A stretch of 60,447 bases of DNA from an uncultured Acidobacteriaceae bacterium (lineage in GTDB: Bacteria; Acidobacteriota; Terriglobia; Terriglobales; Acidobacteriaceae): NCBI GenBank assembly GCA_903904755.1, contig CAIVDV010000068.1, positions 1-60,447 on the forward strand, in the 5' to 3' direction. This document shows, in pieces, positions 18,746 through 27,439 of this stretch. Within the stretch, counting starts at the first letter, position 1; the number at the start of each line of letters is the position of its first letter. The notes below the pieces were generated by a model. The model was not told the DNA's origin and did not search any database. It saw nothing but the letters and a program-made list of their open reading frames with translations. The translations under genes were made by a program, and so were the position numbers.

Positions 18746-18845
18746 GTGGTTACTCCCATACCTGACCGCGATGGGCGTGGTCAGCTACGGGGCACCCCGG
18801 TTGGTTATTCACCAGTCCCCAAGTGCGAGGGACCGGTGGCACCCG
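18746..18845. repeat. Tandem pair of palindromic GGCACCCGG-type repeats, copies C1 and C2
   Basis: C1 (18746-18800) has the stem CTGACCGCG against CGTGGTCAG and the tail GGGGCACCCCGG. C2 (18801-18845) has CCAGTCCC against GGGACCGG and the tail TGGCACCCGG. Together they fill the gap between two convergent genes. The same C1-then-C2 order recurs at 23136-23253. Confidence 0.75.
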
Positions 18846-18864
18846 GATATTTGTCTGAAGGAAA

Positions 18865-21540
18865 TTAGAACTCGAAGCGCATGGCGAGCTGGATGCGGCG
18901 GGGTGGGGTGACGCTGGTGACCTGGCCGAAGTCTGAGGCGGTGAGGACTGGGTCAACGCCGGACCAGTTGGCGTGATTGAGGAGATTGAAGGCGCCGGCG
19001 GAGAAGCCGAGCTTGGGGGATTCGTCTTCCTTGCTGGCGGTGAGGTGCCAGTCGTGTCCCCAGCGCATGTCGACGTCGACGTAGGGGGGCAGGTTCTGGG
19101 AGTTGCGGCTGACGCCGGCGGGGCGGGCGTTGAAGAGGCCGTCGCCGAAGGGGTCGGCGCCGGTGAGGATGGTCCACGGGGTGCCGGAGTTGGCGAAGAT
19201 GCCGAGGGAGAGGTTGGCGACGGATTCGCGATTGAGGACGGCGTACATGCCGAGACGGTGGCGGCGGTCAAAGCCGGCGTTGGACCACTCGTCGTTGGGG
19301 GCGGCCTGATTCTGAGGCATCCAGCCGATGCCGCCGGTGTTGGACTCAAAGTGGGACCAGGTATAGCGGCCGAATCCGGTGAAGTACTTGTTGAGTTCGC
19401 CGCGGTAGCTGAAGTCCACGCCGGAGCCGAGGAAGGTGCCCTCGGGCTGCATCTGACGGATGCGGCCGTAGTTGGGGTCGGGGCGGAGGGTGTAGCCGGA
19501 GGCCTGGGTGGGGGCGTTGACGTCGACGGAGCGGAAGCTGTCGACGCCGCGGACGGAGTAGGTGCTGATGGTGCCAAGGCCGGATTTGCCGAAGCCGCGC
19601 TCGATGGAGAGGCCGTACTGGAACTGGTAGGGGACTTTGGCGCCGGGCTGGAGGCGGACAAGCGACGGCGGCTGGCTGCCGATGGCAACGCAGGCGGTGA
19701 CGGGGATGCAGCCTGAGTCGGGCTCGGTGGCGGGGTCGAGAGAGACGACGACGGCGCGGCGGCGGGCGTCGGCAAAGCGGGCGAGATCGAGGAGCGGGCC
19801 ACCGCCGAAGCGGTCGTAATAGATGCCGCCACCACCGCGGACGACCATTTTGGCGTCGTTGTTGAGGACCCAGGCGAAGGAGAGGCGGGGGGAGAAGGTG
19901 AGGCGGCGAGTGGCGAGGAAGTTTTGCCAGTCGTAGCGGAGGCCGGGGGTGAGGGAGAAGTGGTCGGAGAGCTTGAGCTGATCCTGGGCGAAGGTGCCCA
20001 TCTCCTGCTGGTGGTAGAGGAAGCGGGAGTCGCCGGTGTTCTGGGTGAATTCGGTGGGGAGGTTCCGCAAGTAATTGTCGAGGGCGGAGGCGAGGATGGA
20101 GCCGTCGGCGGCGAGGGTGGGACCGAAGGTGTAGGAGCCGAGGGAGTTGGTGTCGTCACGGAGTACGCGCCGGGCGAAGCGGGGGACGTTGGCGCCGAAC
20201 TTGAGGGTGTGGCGGCCCCAGGTGAGGGTCATGGTGTTGTTGAGGCGGGCGTTGTACTCGGTGGAGAGGGAGTTGTTCTGGGCAGAGCCACCGGCGAAGT
20301 CTCCGGCGACGGAGATGCGGGGGGCATCGACGGCGTTGCGGTTCTGGCTGCTGTCGTGTTCGAGGACAACGGAGAGCTGATTGAGCCAATTGGGGGCGAG
20401 GGTGGAGTCGGCGTGGAGGATGAGGTCGTCCTCGTGATAGCGGGCGTTGAAGCCTGAGGAAGCGAGGGACTGGCCACCGACGCCGAGATTCTGGCCGGTC
20501 CAGGTCTGAAAGGAGTACTGGGCGTATACGGAGTGGCGCTGGCCGAACTGGTGGGCGGCGCGGGTGGAGAATTCGGTGTCGCGAGTGGGGGCGGGGACGT
20601 TGGCCTGGAAGGCTCCGCTGGGGTTGGAGGGGGTGGGGGCGATGGTAGCGAAGACGATGGCGTTCTGGTCTTCTTCGGCGCGGTTGAAGCTGACGAGGAA
20701 GCTGGAGTTGGGGCTGTGGGGGATGGGGCCTGTGGTATGGCCCTCGTAGACGCGGCGCTGCTCGGCGGGCTTGGTGGCGGCGAGGGCGTTGCGGGCGTTG
20801 AGGGCGGAGTCGCGGAAGAAGCCGTTGAGCTGGCCGTGGTAGTGGTCGGCGGTGGAGCGGGTGATAATTTCCATTTGTCCGCGGCCGGGCCAGTAGTACT
20901 GGGCGGAGTAGGGGTCCTGGTTGATGCGGACTTCCTGAACGGCAGAGGCGGAGACGGTGGCGTGGTTGGCCTCGACGCCGTCGACCATGAGGCCGGAGCC
21001 GCCGGTGGCGCTGGCACCGGAGTCAAGGAATGCGCCCATGGCGGAGGCGTAGTCGTTGTCAAAGATGGGGAGGGATTTGAGGTCCTGGGCGGACATGGTG
21101 GAGGTGTCGGCGTTGGTTTCAGGGGCGGCGAGATCGACGTTGGTGCCGGCGCTGACGTTGATGGTGGTGGCCATGGACGAAATGGGCAGCACGATGTGGA
21201 GCATGGGGATGGCTGCGGGTTTGGCGAGGACGACGGCTTGCCGGACGGTTTGGAAGCCGACTTCGGAGATGACAAGGGTGTAGCTGCCGCCGGCGGGTGG
21301 AGTGATCTGAAAGAAGCCTTCGCCGTCGGAGTGGATGGTTTCGGTGACGTTGCCGTTGGCGTCGACGAGGTCGATTTCGGCGTTGGGTACGATGGCGCCG
21401 GAGGGGTCGGCGACGACGCCGCGGACGGTGGGGGGAGTGCTGTCAGAGTTGGCGGCGTTATTGGAGGCGGCAGCGAGGGGCAGCGTGGCGGCGAGGAGCA
21501 GGGCGGCGAGTGGGAAGGCGGAAAAATGAGGGGTGCGCAC
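18865..21540 (-). CDS. Oar-like TonB-dependent outer-membrane receptor with carboxypeptidase-regulatory domain
   Basis: About 890 residues. A signal peptide is followed by a carboxypeptidase-regulatory-like beta domain (VRGVVADPSGAIVPNAEI onward), a plug-like region and a long beta-barrel with many aromatic-rich strands, ending in the outer-membrane C-terminal pattern QLAMRFEF. Acidobacteria encode many such receptors, thought to take up oligosaccharides or other large substrates. The start is placed at a GTG with AGGAG eight bases upstream; a longer frame from 21639 would put 33 residues before the signal peptide. No substrate-degrading enzymes are adjacent, so the ligand is unknown. Confidence 0.85.
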   Translation of the reverse strand: MRTPHFSAFPLAALLLAATLPLAAASNNAANSDSTPPTVRGVVADPSGAIVPNAEIDLVDANGNVTETIHSDGEGFFQITPPAGGSYTLVISEVGFQTVRQAVVLAKPAAIPMLHIVLPISSMATTINVSAGTNVDLAAPETNADTSTMSAQDLKSLPIFDNDYASAMGAFLDSGASATGGSGLMVDGVEANHATVSASAVQEVRINQDPYSAQYYWPGRGQMEIITRSTADHYHGQLNGFFRDSALNARNALAATKPAEQRRVYEGHTTGPIPHSPNSSFLVSFNRAEEDQNAIVFATIAPTPSNPSGAFQANVPAPTRDTEFSTRAAHQFGQRHSVYAQYSFQTWTGQNLGVGGQSLASSGFNARYHEDDLILHADSTLAPNWLNQLSVVLEHDSSQNRNAVDAPRISVAGDFAGGSAQNNSLSTEYNARLNNTMTLTWGRHTLKFGANVPRFARRVLRDDTNSLGSYTFGPTLAADGSILASALDNYLRNLPTEFTQNTGDSRFLYHQQEMGTFAQDQLKLSDHFSLTPGLRYDWQNFLATRRLTFSPRLSFAWVLNNDAKMVVRGGGGIYYDRFGGGPLLDLARFADARRRAVVVSLDPATEPDSGCIPVTACVAIGSQPPSLVRLQPGAKVPYQFQYGLSIERGFGKSGLGTISTYSVRGVDSFRSVDVNAPTQASGYTLRPDPNYGRIRQMQPEGTFLGSGVDFSYRGELNKYFTGFGRYTWSHFESNTGGIGWMPQNQAAPNDEWSNAGFDRRHRLGMYAVLNRESVANLSLGIFANSGTPWTILTGADPFGDGLFNARPAGVSRNSQNLPPYVDVDMRWGHDWHLTASKEDESPKLGFSAGAFNLLNHANWSGVDPVLTASDFGQVTSVTPPRRIQLAMRFEF

Positions 21541-21707
21541 TACGGTTGCTCCTGGGGCAAAACGGCCGCGAATTGAAGGGTTTAGGGGATTTGGCGAGCG
21601 GTTGCGGCGTAAGGGTGCCCAAGAAGATTGTAAACACATTGGAATTTGTTGGGGAAGGGTTAGCCGGGGTTAGAGGGGGTTAGAGATGGGGGTTGAAGAG
21701 GTTGTGC

Positions 21708-22436
21708 TCAGGCGGGGGAGAGGCCGAGGGCGAAGGGCCATTCTGAGGGGTGGTCGACGAGGACGTCTGGCTGGGCCTGTTCGAGGGAGTCTGGGGCGAG
21801 GCCGAAGCTGCAGCCAAGGATGGCGGTGCCGGCGTTGCGGGCGGTGCGGACGTCGACGTCGCTGTCGCCGATGAGGGTGGTTTCCTGAGGGGTGACGCCG
21901 GCCTGGGCGATGAGGGAGAGGAGGCCTTCGGGGTCGGGCTTTTTGGAGGGGAAGCTGTCTCCGCCGTAGACCTGGAAGCAGAAATCGGCCAGGCCGAGGG
22001 CGTTGCAGATGGCGCGGGCGGGGCCGACGGGCTTGTTGGTGAGCACGGCCATGGGGCGTGGCGAGCCGTCGGGGAGGAGGCGGAGGGCGTGGAGGCTTTC
22101 GAGGACGCCGGGGTAGATGTAGGTGTTATCGAGCTTGTGGGCGCGGTACCAGGTGAGGAAGTAAGTGAATGCCTGCTGGAAGAAAGCTTCGTCGGTGGGG
22201 TCAACGCCGGCGGCGCGTTCGGCGGGGGCGGCGAGGGCGCGGCGGATGAGCATTTGTGCGCCGTCGCCGATGAAGCCTGCGATGGTGGCGTCGTCGAGGG
22301 CGGGGAGGCCGAAGTTGCGGAGGGTGGCGTTGACGGAGTTGCAGAGGTCCTGGCGGGAGTCGATGAGGGTGCCGTCGAGGTCGAAGACGAGGAGGCGGGT
22401 GCTGGCAGAGGGAATAGGGCGGAGGGTACGAACCAT
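21708..22436 (-). CDS. gph: HAD-superfamily phosphatase, phosphoglycolate phosphatase type
   Basis: A 242-residue HAD hydrolase. Motif I is DLDGT (nucleophile and acid Asp), motif II TNK, motif III the Lys in SKKPDP, and motif IV GDSDVD. The helical cap between motifs I and II fits phosphoglycolate phosphatase, which removes 2-phosphoglycolate made during DNA repair or oxygenation. Related HADs act on other small phosphates, so substrate specificity is inferred. It lies between the cupin gene and the outer-membrane receptor gene; the gap after it holds GGTTAG-type repeats. Confidence 0.85.
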   Translation of the reverse strand: MVRTLRPIPSASTRLLVFDLDGTLIDSRQDLCNSVNATLRNFGLPALDDATIAGFIGDGAQMLIRRALAAPAERAAGVDPTDEAFFQQAFTYFLTWYRAHKLDNTYIYPGVLESLHALRLLPDGSPRPMAVLTNKPVGPARAICNALGLADFCFQVYGGDSFPSKKPDPEGLLSLIAQAGVTPQETTLIGDSDVDVRTARNAGTAILGCSFGLAPDSLEQAQPDVLVDHPSEWPFALGLSPA

Positions 22437-22449
22437 GGTTTTAGTTTAA

Positions 22450-22477
22450 GGGGTCAGGGGCCAGGGGTCAGGGGTCA
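22450..22477 (+). repeat. GGGGTCA array, perfect G-quadruplex motif at a stop codon
   Basis: GGGG runs at 22450-22453, 22457-22460, 22464-22467 and 22471-22474 are separated by three-base loops. The complement of the final TCA (22475-22477) is the TGA stop of the cupin gene, so the array starts exactly where the reading frame ends. Confidence 0.85.
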
Positions 22478-23065
22478 GTTGTTGGGGAGGAAGTTGGGGC
22501 CGATGAGTTTGCGGAGGAAGGGTTCAGTGGCCCAGGGGGCGGCGCCGGTGAAGCGGTGGAGGAAGGCGGGGCCTTCGCCGATGCGGACGCGGTCGGGGGT
22601 GAACTCGGGGGAGAGGGCGTTGGCCATGAGGGCGAAGGCTGCGCCGGGGCGGAGGACGAGGGCCTTCCAGCAGCCGGCGGGGACGGCGACGACGGGGCGC
22701 TGGCCGGCTGCGTAGTCGCGGCCGAGCGTGACGAGCTCGGCGTGGCCGTCGGGATGGAAGATGTAGTAATCGACGGGGCCGCCTTCGATGAGGATGTGGG
22801 TGTCGGCGGGTTCGAGTTGGTGGAGGAAGTTGATGGGGAGGTCGCGGGTGAGCATGTAGTAGTTCTGGCTTTGGACGGCGAGGGGGCGGCCGTTGAGGGG
22901 GAGCTGGAGGGAGGAGACGCCGATGATGCCGAGGTAGCCGGATTCTTTGGGGAGGACGTGGAGGTCGAGGTCGTGGATGATTTGCCGGGCGCGGGCGGGG
23001 GTGGGGGACTGGGCGGGGAGTGCGAGGGGGATGAGGAGGAAGGCGGCGAGGAGGAGGCGGTCCAT
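22475..23065 (-). CDS. Secreted cupin-superfamily protein (DUF985-like)
   Basis: 196 residues with a signal peptide (cleavage near LPAQS) and a single beta-barrel domain that resembles DUF985/cupin_5 proteins: LNGRPLAVQSQNYYML, then HQLEPADTHILIEGGPVDYYIF, then RPVVAVPAGCWKALVL. Typical DUF985 proteins are cytoplasmic; the leader here is unusual and places the protein in the periplasm. No enzymatic activity is established for the family. It begins at ATG and lies downstream of the DUF4097 gene on the same strand. Confidence 0.75.
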   Translation of the reverse strand: MDRLLLAAFLLIPLALPAQSPTPARARQIIHDLDLHVLPKESGYLGIIGVSSLQLPLNGRPLAVQSQNYYMLTRDLPINFLHQLEPADTHILIEGGPVDYYIFHPDGHAELVTLGRDYAAGQRPVVAVPAGCWKALVLRPGAAFALMANALSPEFTPDRVRIGEGPAFLHRFTGAAPWATEPFLRKLIGPNFLPNN

Positions 23066-23135
23066 GGGGAGAGTTTACAGGGGGAAGCGGAGCGATTGGA
23101 TGGAACTGCACCTGATTGCGGTGTGTGGGTGGGGG

Positions 23136-23253
23136 ATTGGTTACTCCCACATCTGATCGCAAAGGGGCGGTCAGATATGGGGCATCCGGTAGGGTGAGGT
23201 CGGGGGATTGGTTCGTCCCCGGTCCCCATTTGCGAGGGACCGGGGGCACCGGC
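23136..23253. repeat. Pair of palindromic GGCACCCGG-type repeats, copies D1 and D2
   Basis: D1 (23136-23189) has ATCTGATCGC against GCGGTCAGAT and the tail GGGGCATCCGG. D2 (23204-23253) has CCGGTCCC against GGGACCGG and the tail GGGGCACCGG. The order and spacing repeat those of C1 and C2. It lies between two minus-strand genes. Confidence 0.75.
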
Positions 23254-23279
23254 TGAATTTGATATTGCCGAGCCTGGAT

Positions 23280-24128
23280 TTAGTGGATGCGGACGTCGCC
23301 AGAGCCGGTGTCGATGCGGACGGAGGGGCCGCCACCGTGGAGCTTGGTGTTGAGGCTATGGTGTTCGTGGTCTTTCTTTTCGCCGTCGACGTCGATATCG
23401 CCGGAGCCCGTGGAGACTTCAATGTTGATGGGGGAGGATTCTGTCCAGAGCTCGATGTTGCCGGAGCCGGAGGAGAGCCGCCAGCCGGATTTGGGTTGGC
23501 CGTGGATTTTGATTTCTCCGGAGCCGGTGCGGGCGAAGAGTCCGCCGGCGAGGCCGGAGAGTTCGATGTTGCCGGAGCCGGTTTGGGCGCGTACATCGCC
23601 GGTGCCACGGCTGTCGATGTGGATATCGCCGGAGCCGGTGTTGACGCTGAATCCGCCGGAGAGGCCGGAGGCGTGTATGTTGCCGGAGCCGGTGGAGAGC
23701 TTGGCATTGGCGCCGACGCCGGAGTCATCGACGTCGCCGGAGCCGGAGCTGGCGTCAAGGAATGCATCGGCGGGTGCTTCGATTTCGTAGTCGATGGAGA
23801 TGTTGTTGAGGTTGCCGAGGTGCGCGCCGATGCGGATGATTTCGCCGGTTTGCTCGATGGGCGGGTTGGCGGCGATTTGCTTGACGCGCTCGGCCTGGCT
23901 GCCGCCGTTGCCGGGGCAGATGAGGCAGTAACCGGATTTGACGTGGCCGACGATGTGGATCTGGTTGGAGGTGCCGGCGGTGAGGCGGATGTTTCCGGAG
24001 CCAGTTTCAATGTGGAGTGTGGGGTGGCCGGAGATGGAAAGGGTGCGCTCAAAGCGGGCTTCGGTGGCCTGGGCGGGGCTGGCGAGGGAGAGAGCGAGGG
24101 CGAAAGCGGCGAGGAAATATTTGTACAC
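23280..24128 (-). CDS. DUF4097 secreted beta-solenoid repeat protein
   Basis: 282 residues with a signal peptide (to about 21) and a mature domain built from short beta repeats. Nine copies of the motif TGSGNI or a close variant occur, several about 19 residues apart, each followed by hydrophobic-x-hydrophobic residues; this is the DUF4097 / putative adhesin pattern of a right-handed beta solenoid. Two cysteines (CLICPG, around 68-71) sit in an early loop. The protein is probably periplasmic or surface exposed. The function of the family is not established. It lies 79 bases downstream of the HlyD adaptor gene on the same strand and may be co-transcribed. Confidence 0.85.
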   Translation of the reverse strand: MYKYFLAAFALALSLASPAQATEARFERTLSISGHPTLHIETGSGNIRLTAGTSNQIHIVGHVKSGYCLICPGNGGSQAERVKQIAANPPIEQTGEIIRIGAHLGNLNNISIDYEIEAPADAFLDASSGSGDVDDSGVGANAKLSTGSGNIHASGLSGGFSVNTGSGDIHIDSRGTGDVRAQTGSGNIELSGLAGGLFARTGSGEIKIHGQPKSGWRLSSGSGNIELWTESSPINIEVSTGSGDIDVDGEKKDHEHHSLNTKLHGGGPSVRIDTGSGDVRIH

Positions 24129-24207
24129 GGGATCCTCCTTGGAGAGACGGGCCTGGGAAGGCGGGATGGAATGGCGGTGGGTGAGGCCGCCAATTGGAAC
24201 GGGACAG

Positions 24208-25407
24208 TTATTGCAGGACTACGGGGTCGCCTTCCTTGAGACCTTCGGTGATTTCCGTGAGGCTGCCGTTGGAGAGGCCGACCTTTACAGGTACCTTGCG
24301 GAAGCCTTCCTTCTGGGATTTGTCGGGGATGGCGACGGTGGCATTTTTCTGGTTGTCGTAGGTGACGGCGTTTTCAGGGACAGTGAGGACGCCCTTGTGC
24401 TCGTCGAGGAGGATTTCAGCGTTGGCGGTCATCTGGGCCTTGAGCTCGCCCTCGGGGTTGTTGATGGAGACGCGGACCTCGAAGGTGGTGACGTTGTCTT
24501 TTTCGACGCCCATGGGGGAGATTTTGGTGACCTTGCCCTGGAAATATCGGTCGCGGAAGGATTCGACCTTGATGCGGGCGGGCTGGCCGAGATAGACGTG
24601 GGCGATGTCGGCCTCGTCTACCTTGCCCTTGACGTAGACCTCGGTGGTGTCGCCGACGGTCATGACGAGGGTGGCGGTGGAGCCGAGGACGAGGATGGAG
24701 GAGACGGCATCGCCGATTTCGACATCGCGGCTGAGGACGACGCCGTCCATGGGAGCGACGATGGTGGTGTAGCTGAGCTGCTCAAGGAGCTGGTTGAGGG
24801 TGGCTTCGCTTTGGGCGACCTGGGCCTTGGCCTGCTTGAGCTTGGCGGTATCGACGCCGATCTGGGCGCGGGCGGAGTCGCGTCGGGTGAGGGCTGCGAG
24901 GTATTCGCGGTTGGCGTCGTCGAGGGCCTGGCGGCTGACGATGCCTTCCTTCTGCATGGCGAGGTTGCGATCGAGGGTGGCCTTGTACATGGGCAGGTCA
25001 GGGGCGCTGGCGTTGACCTTGTCCTGCTCGAGGTTGGCCTCGTAGGTGCTGACGTTGGCCTGAGCGCTGGAGAGCTGAGCGCGCTGGGCTGCGACCTGGG
25101 CTTCAATTTCCTGGCGGTCGAGCTGGGCGAGGGGCTGGCCCTTTTTGACGACCTTGTTGATGTCGACGAAGAGCTGTTCGACGATGCCGGAGGCCTTGGA
25201 TTTGACCTCGACCTGGGTGATGGGGGTGATTTTGCCGGTGGCGACGACGGAGCGGGCCACGTCTCCGCGGGAGACTTTGGAGAGCTTGTTGGGGTCGAGT
25301 TTGGAGCCTGAGGCCAGGCGTGTGATGCCAAAGATGGCACCGGCCACGAGGAGGATACCGCCGATAACAATGCCCCAGATTAATCCGCTACGCCGCTTTG
25401 CTGCCAC
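24208..25407 (-). CDS. HlyD / RND-type periplasmic adaptor (membrane fusion protein)
   Basis: A 399-residue membrane fusion protein. There is one N-terminal membrane helix (LIWGIVIGGILLVAGAIF), then a lipoyl half-motif, a long coiled-coil hairpin (VAAQRAQLSSAQANVSTYEA region), a second lipoyl half (MDGVVLSRDVEIGD), and beta-barrel domains to the C-terminus. Such adaptors link an inner-membrane pump to an outer-membrane channel such as TolC. The start is a GTG (25407-25405) five bases after GGAGG; a longer frame running to 25620 adds 71 residues that are the translation of a palindromic repeat. No ABC or RND partner is adjacent. Confidence 0.9.
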   Translation of the reverse strand: MAAKRRSGLIWGIVIGGILLVAGAIFGITRLASGSKLDPNKLSKVSRGDVARSVVATGKITPITQVEVKSKASGIVEQLFVDINKVVKKGQPLAQLDRQEIEAQVAAQRAQLSSAQANVSTYEANLEQDKVNASAPDLPMYKATLDRNLAMQKEGIVSRQALDDANREYLAALTRRDSARAQIGVDTAKLKQAKAQVAQSEATLNQLLEQLSYTTIVAPMDGVVLSRDVEIGDAVSSILVLGSTATLVMTVGDTTEVYVKGKVDEADIAHVYLGQPARIKVESFRDRYFQGKVTKISPMGVEKDNVTTFEVRVSINNPEGELKAQMTANAEILLDEHKGVLTVPENAVTYDNQKNATVAIPDKSQKEGFRKVPVKVGLSNGSLTEITEGLKEGDPVVLQ

Positions 25408-25529
25408 TTGAGCCTCCAGGAAGGTATGGGAGAGATTTTTCGCAGGCGGCTGAGGTGCAGGCCGCTGGTTGCTGTCATGAGCGGATACGCAGGGGGCGGG
25501 GGATTTGTTCCGTGGGGTTGGTGGGGACT

Positions 25530-25648
25530 GGATCGAGCTGTGCTCGATGGTGGTGAGTGGGTGGTGGAGGTTGGGAAGGTGGTTACTCACCGGTCCCCAA
25601 GTGCGAGGGACCGGTGGCACCCGACGCGGTCAGATTTGGGGTAACCAG
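25530..25648. repeat. GGATCGAGC palindrome and GGCACCCGG-type repeat, copy E
   Basis: GGATCGAGCTGTGCTCGATGG at 25530-25550 is followed at 25579-25623 by copy E of the palindrome family (CCGGTCCC / GGGACCGG, tail GGCACCCG). A remnant of a D1-type unit follows (GCGGTCAGATTTGGGGTAACC). This fills most of the gap between the divergent HlyD and CNNM-like genes. Confidence 0.7.
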
Positions 25649-25693
25649 GACAGAATATTCGCGGGCGGTGCTGGATTTCGCTAGACTCAAGGG

Positions 25694-27058
25694 ATGCAAG
25701 GGCTTGGGTTGCTCCAGTTCGTGGCCGTGGCGATGTTGATACTGGCGAACGCCTTTTTTGTGGCGGCGGAGTTTGCGCTGGTTTCCATGCGGGATACGCG
25801 GATAGAGCAACTGATTGCCGCGGAGGTGCCGGGGGCGCTGGCGGTGCGGCGTCTGCGGATGAACCTGGACAGCTTTTTGCCGGCGGTGCAGTTGGGTGTG
25901 ACGCTGTGCAGCCTGGCGCTGGGATGGCTGGGCGAGCCGGTGGCGGCGGAGATGTTTTTGCCGTTGCTTCAGGGGTTGCCGCACGCGGTGCTGTATGCGC
26001 ATGTGGCGGCGGTGGCGCTGGGCTTTGCGCTGATTACCTATCTGCATGTGCTGCTGGGTGAGCTGGTGCCGAAGTCTCTGGCGCTGCGGCGGGCGGAGCA
26101 GTTGGCGATAGCGGTGGCCGGGCCGATGATTGTGTTTATTACGGTGACGCGGCCGGCGGTGCGTTTTTTGAAGCACTCTGCGCGGTTTGTGCTGACGCTG
26201 TTTGGCGCGCCGATGACGCAGGAGGCGGAGGTGCACTCGCCGGAGGAGCTGAAGCTGATTGCCTCGGCGGCGCGGCGGTCGGGGTTGCTGCCGGTGTTCC
26301 AGGAGCGGCTGATTCACCGGGCGCTGGAGCTGGACGAGTTGCCGATTCGGGATATTATGACGCCGCGGCAGCGGATTGTGAGCCTGCCCTCAAACATGCT
26401 GATTGAACAGGCGAGCGCGGAGGTGATTGACCACCAGCACTCGCGGGTGCCGGTGTATGACGAGAAGAAGGGGCCGGAGCACATTATTGGTGTGGTGTAC
26501 GCGAAGGACCTGGCGCGGCTGATGCACTTCCGGCGGACTGCGGGGACGCGGGCGGCGGCCGCGCCGATTGTGGAGATGCGGGTTTCGCAGATTATGCGGG
26601 ATGTGCTGATGGCGCCGGAGACGAAGACGGTGCTGGATCTTATCCAGGAGCTGCAGCAGAGGCACCGGCAGATGGCCATTGTGGTGGATGAGTACGGGTC
26701 GACGGTGGGCGTGGTGACGGTGGAGGACGCGATTGAGCAACTGACGGGCGAGTTGCACGACGAGTTTGACGACCCGGCGCGGCCGGTGCTGACGACGGCG
26801 AGCGGCGCGCTGCTGCTGGAGGGGAGCGTGAATCTGCGGGACCTGGAGACGCAGATGCAGTGGAGCCTGCCTCGGGATGGCGGGGTGGAGACGCTGGCGG
26901 GGTTTGTGCTGATGCGACTGGGGCATATTCCGCGGGGTGGGGAATGGGTGGTGCATGAGGGGCGGAAGATGACGGTGACGGAGATGGATGGGCGGCGGAT
27001 TGCGAAGGTGCGGGTGGAGCCGGTGGAAGAGGAGCGGGAAGCAGGGTTGGCAATATGA
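25694..27058 (+). CDS. CNNM / CorC-HlyC family transporter-like protein with CBS domains
   Basis: 454 residues: an N-terminal DUF21 membrane region (about 1-190, four helices, motif FFVAAEFALVSMR), a pair of CBS domains (about 215-345, with DIMTPR and VVDEYGSTVGVVTVED), and a C-terminal CorC_HlyC domain. Members are linked to magnesium and cobalt efflux or homeostasis; the old name haemolysin is misleading. The start is an ATG close to the divergent HlyD gene's repeat-filled upstream region. It is followed after 60 bases by the MNT gene, which is functionally unrelated. Confidence 0.88.
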   Translation: MQGLGLLQFVAVAMLILANAFFVAAEFALVSMRDTRIEQLIAAEVPGALAVRRLRMNLDSFLPAVQLGVTLCSLALGWLGEPVAAEMFLPLLQGLPHAVLYAHVAAVALGFALITYLHVLLGELVPKSLALRRAEQLAIAVAGPMIVFITVTRPAVRFLKHSARFVLTLFGAPMTQEAEVHSPEELKLIASAARRSGLLPVFQERLIHRALELDELPIRDIMTPRQRIVSLPSNMLIEQASAEVIDHQHSRVPVYDEKKGPEHIIGVVYAKDLARLMHFRRTAGTRAAAAPIVEMRVSQIMRDVLMAPETKTVLDLIQELQQRHRQMAIVVDEYGSTVGVVTVEDAIEQLTGELHDEFDDPARPVLTTASGALLLEGSVNLRDLETQMQWSLPRDGGVETLAGFVLMRLGHIPRGGEWVVHEGRKMTVTEMDGRRIAKVRVEPVEEEREAGLAI

Positions 27059-27118
27059 GGGCTTGCTCCGGGATGGATTCAGGGCGGCAATAGGGCAACG
27101 CTCGCAGGGGGACGCAGG

Positions 27119-27439
27119 ATGCAGAAGGGAATAGTGGGGCAGCTCGAACAGACGCAGGTGCTGAGCCGGTTTCGCGCTCACAGGCTGGAGCTGGAGCGGG
27201 CGGGGATTGTGCGGCTGGCGGTGTTTGGGTCAGTTGCGCGCGGGGAGAATGGAGCTGCGTCGGATGTGGACCTGATGGGGGATTTTGACCGCACGCGACG
27301 GCTCACGCTGCTGGATATGGCTGGGCTGGAATACAGGTTGAGCGAGATTGTGGGCGGACCTGTGGAGCTGGCGGACCGGAAGATGCTGAAGGACAGCGTG
27401 AAGGCTCGGGCGGAACGCGAGGCGATTCTTGCCTTTTAG
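27119..27439 (+). CDS. MNT-domain nucleotidyltransferase antitoxin (MntA-like)
   Basis: A 106-residue minimal nucleotidyltransferase. The catalytic motif GSVARGENGAASDVD fits GSX10DXD. In MntA/HepT modules this enzyme neutralises the HEPN ribonuclease by attaching AMP groups. The next gene overlaps it by eleven bases and is a HepT-like HEPN protein, which confirms the module type. The start is an ATG with a GGGGGACGCAGG stretch upstream. The reading frame is intact, unlike that of its partner. Confidence 0.85.
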   Translation: MQKGIVGQLEQTQVLSRFRAHRLELERAGIVRLAVFGSVARGENGAASDVDLMGDFDRTRRLTLLDMAGLEYRLSEIVGGPVELADRKMLKDSVKARAEREAILAF

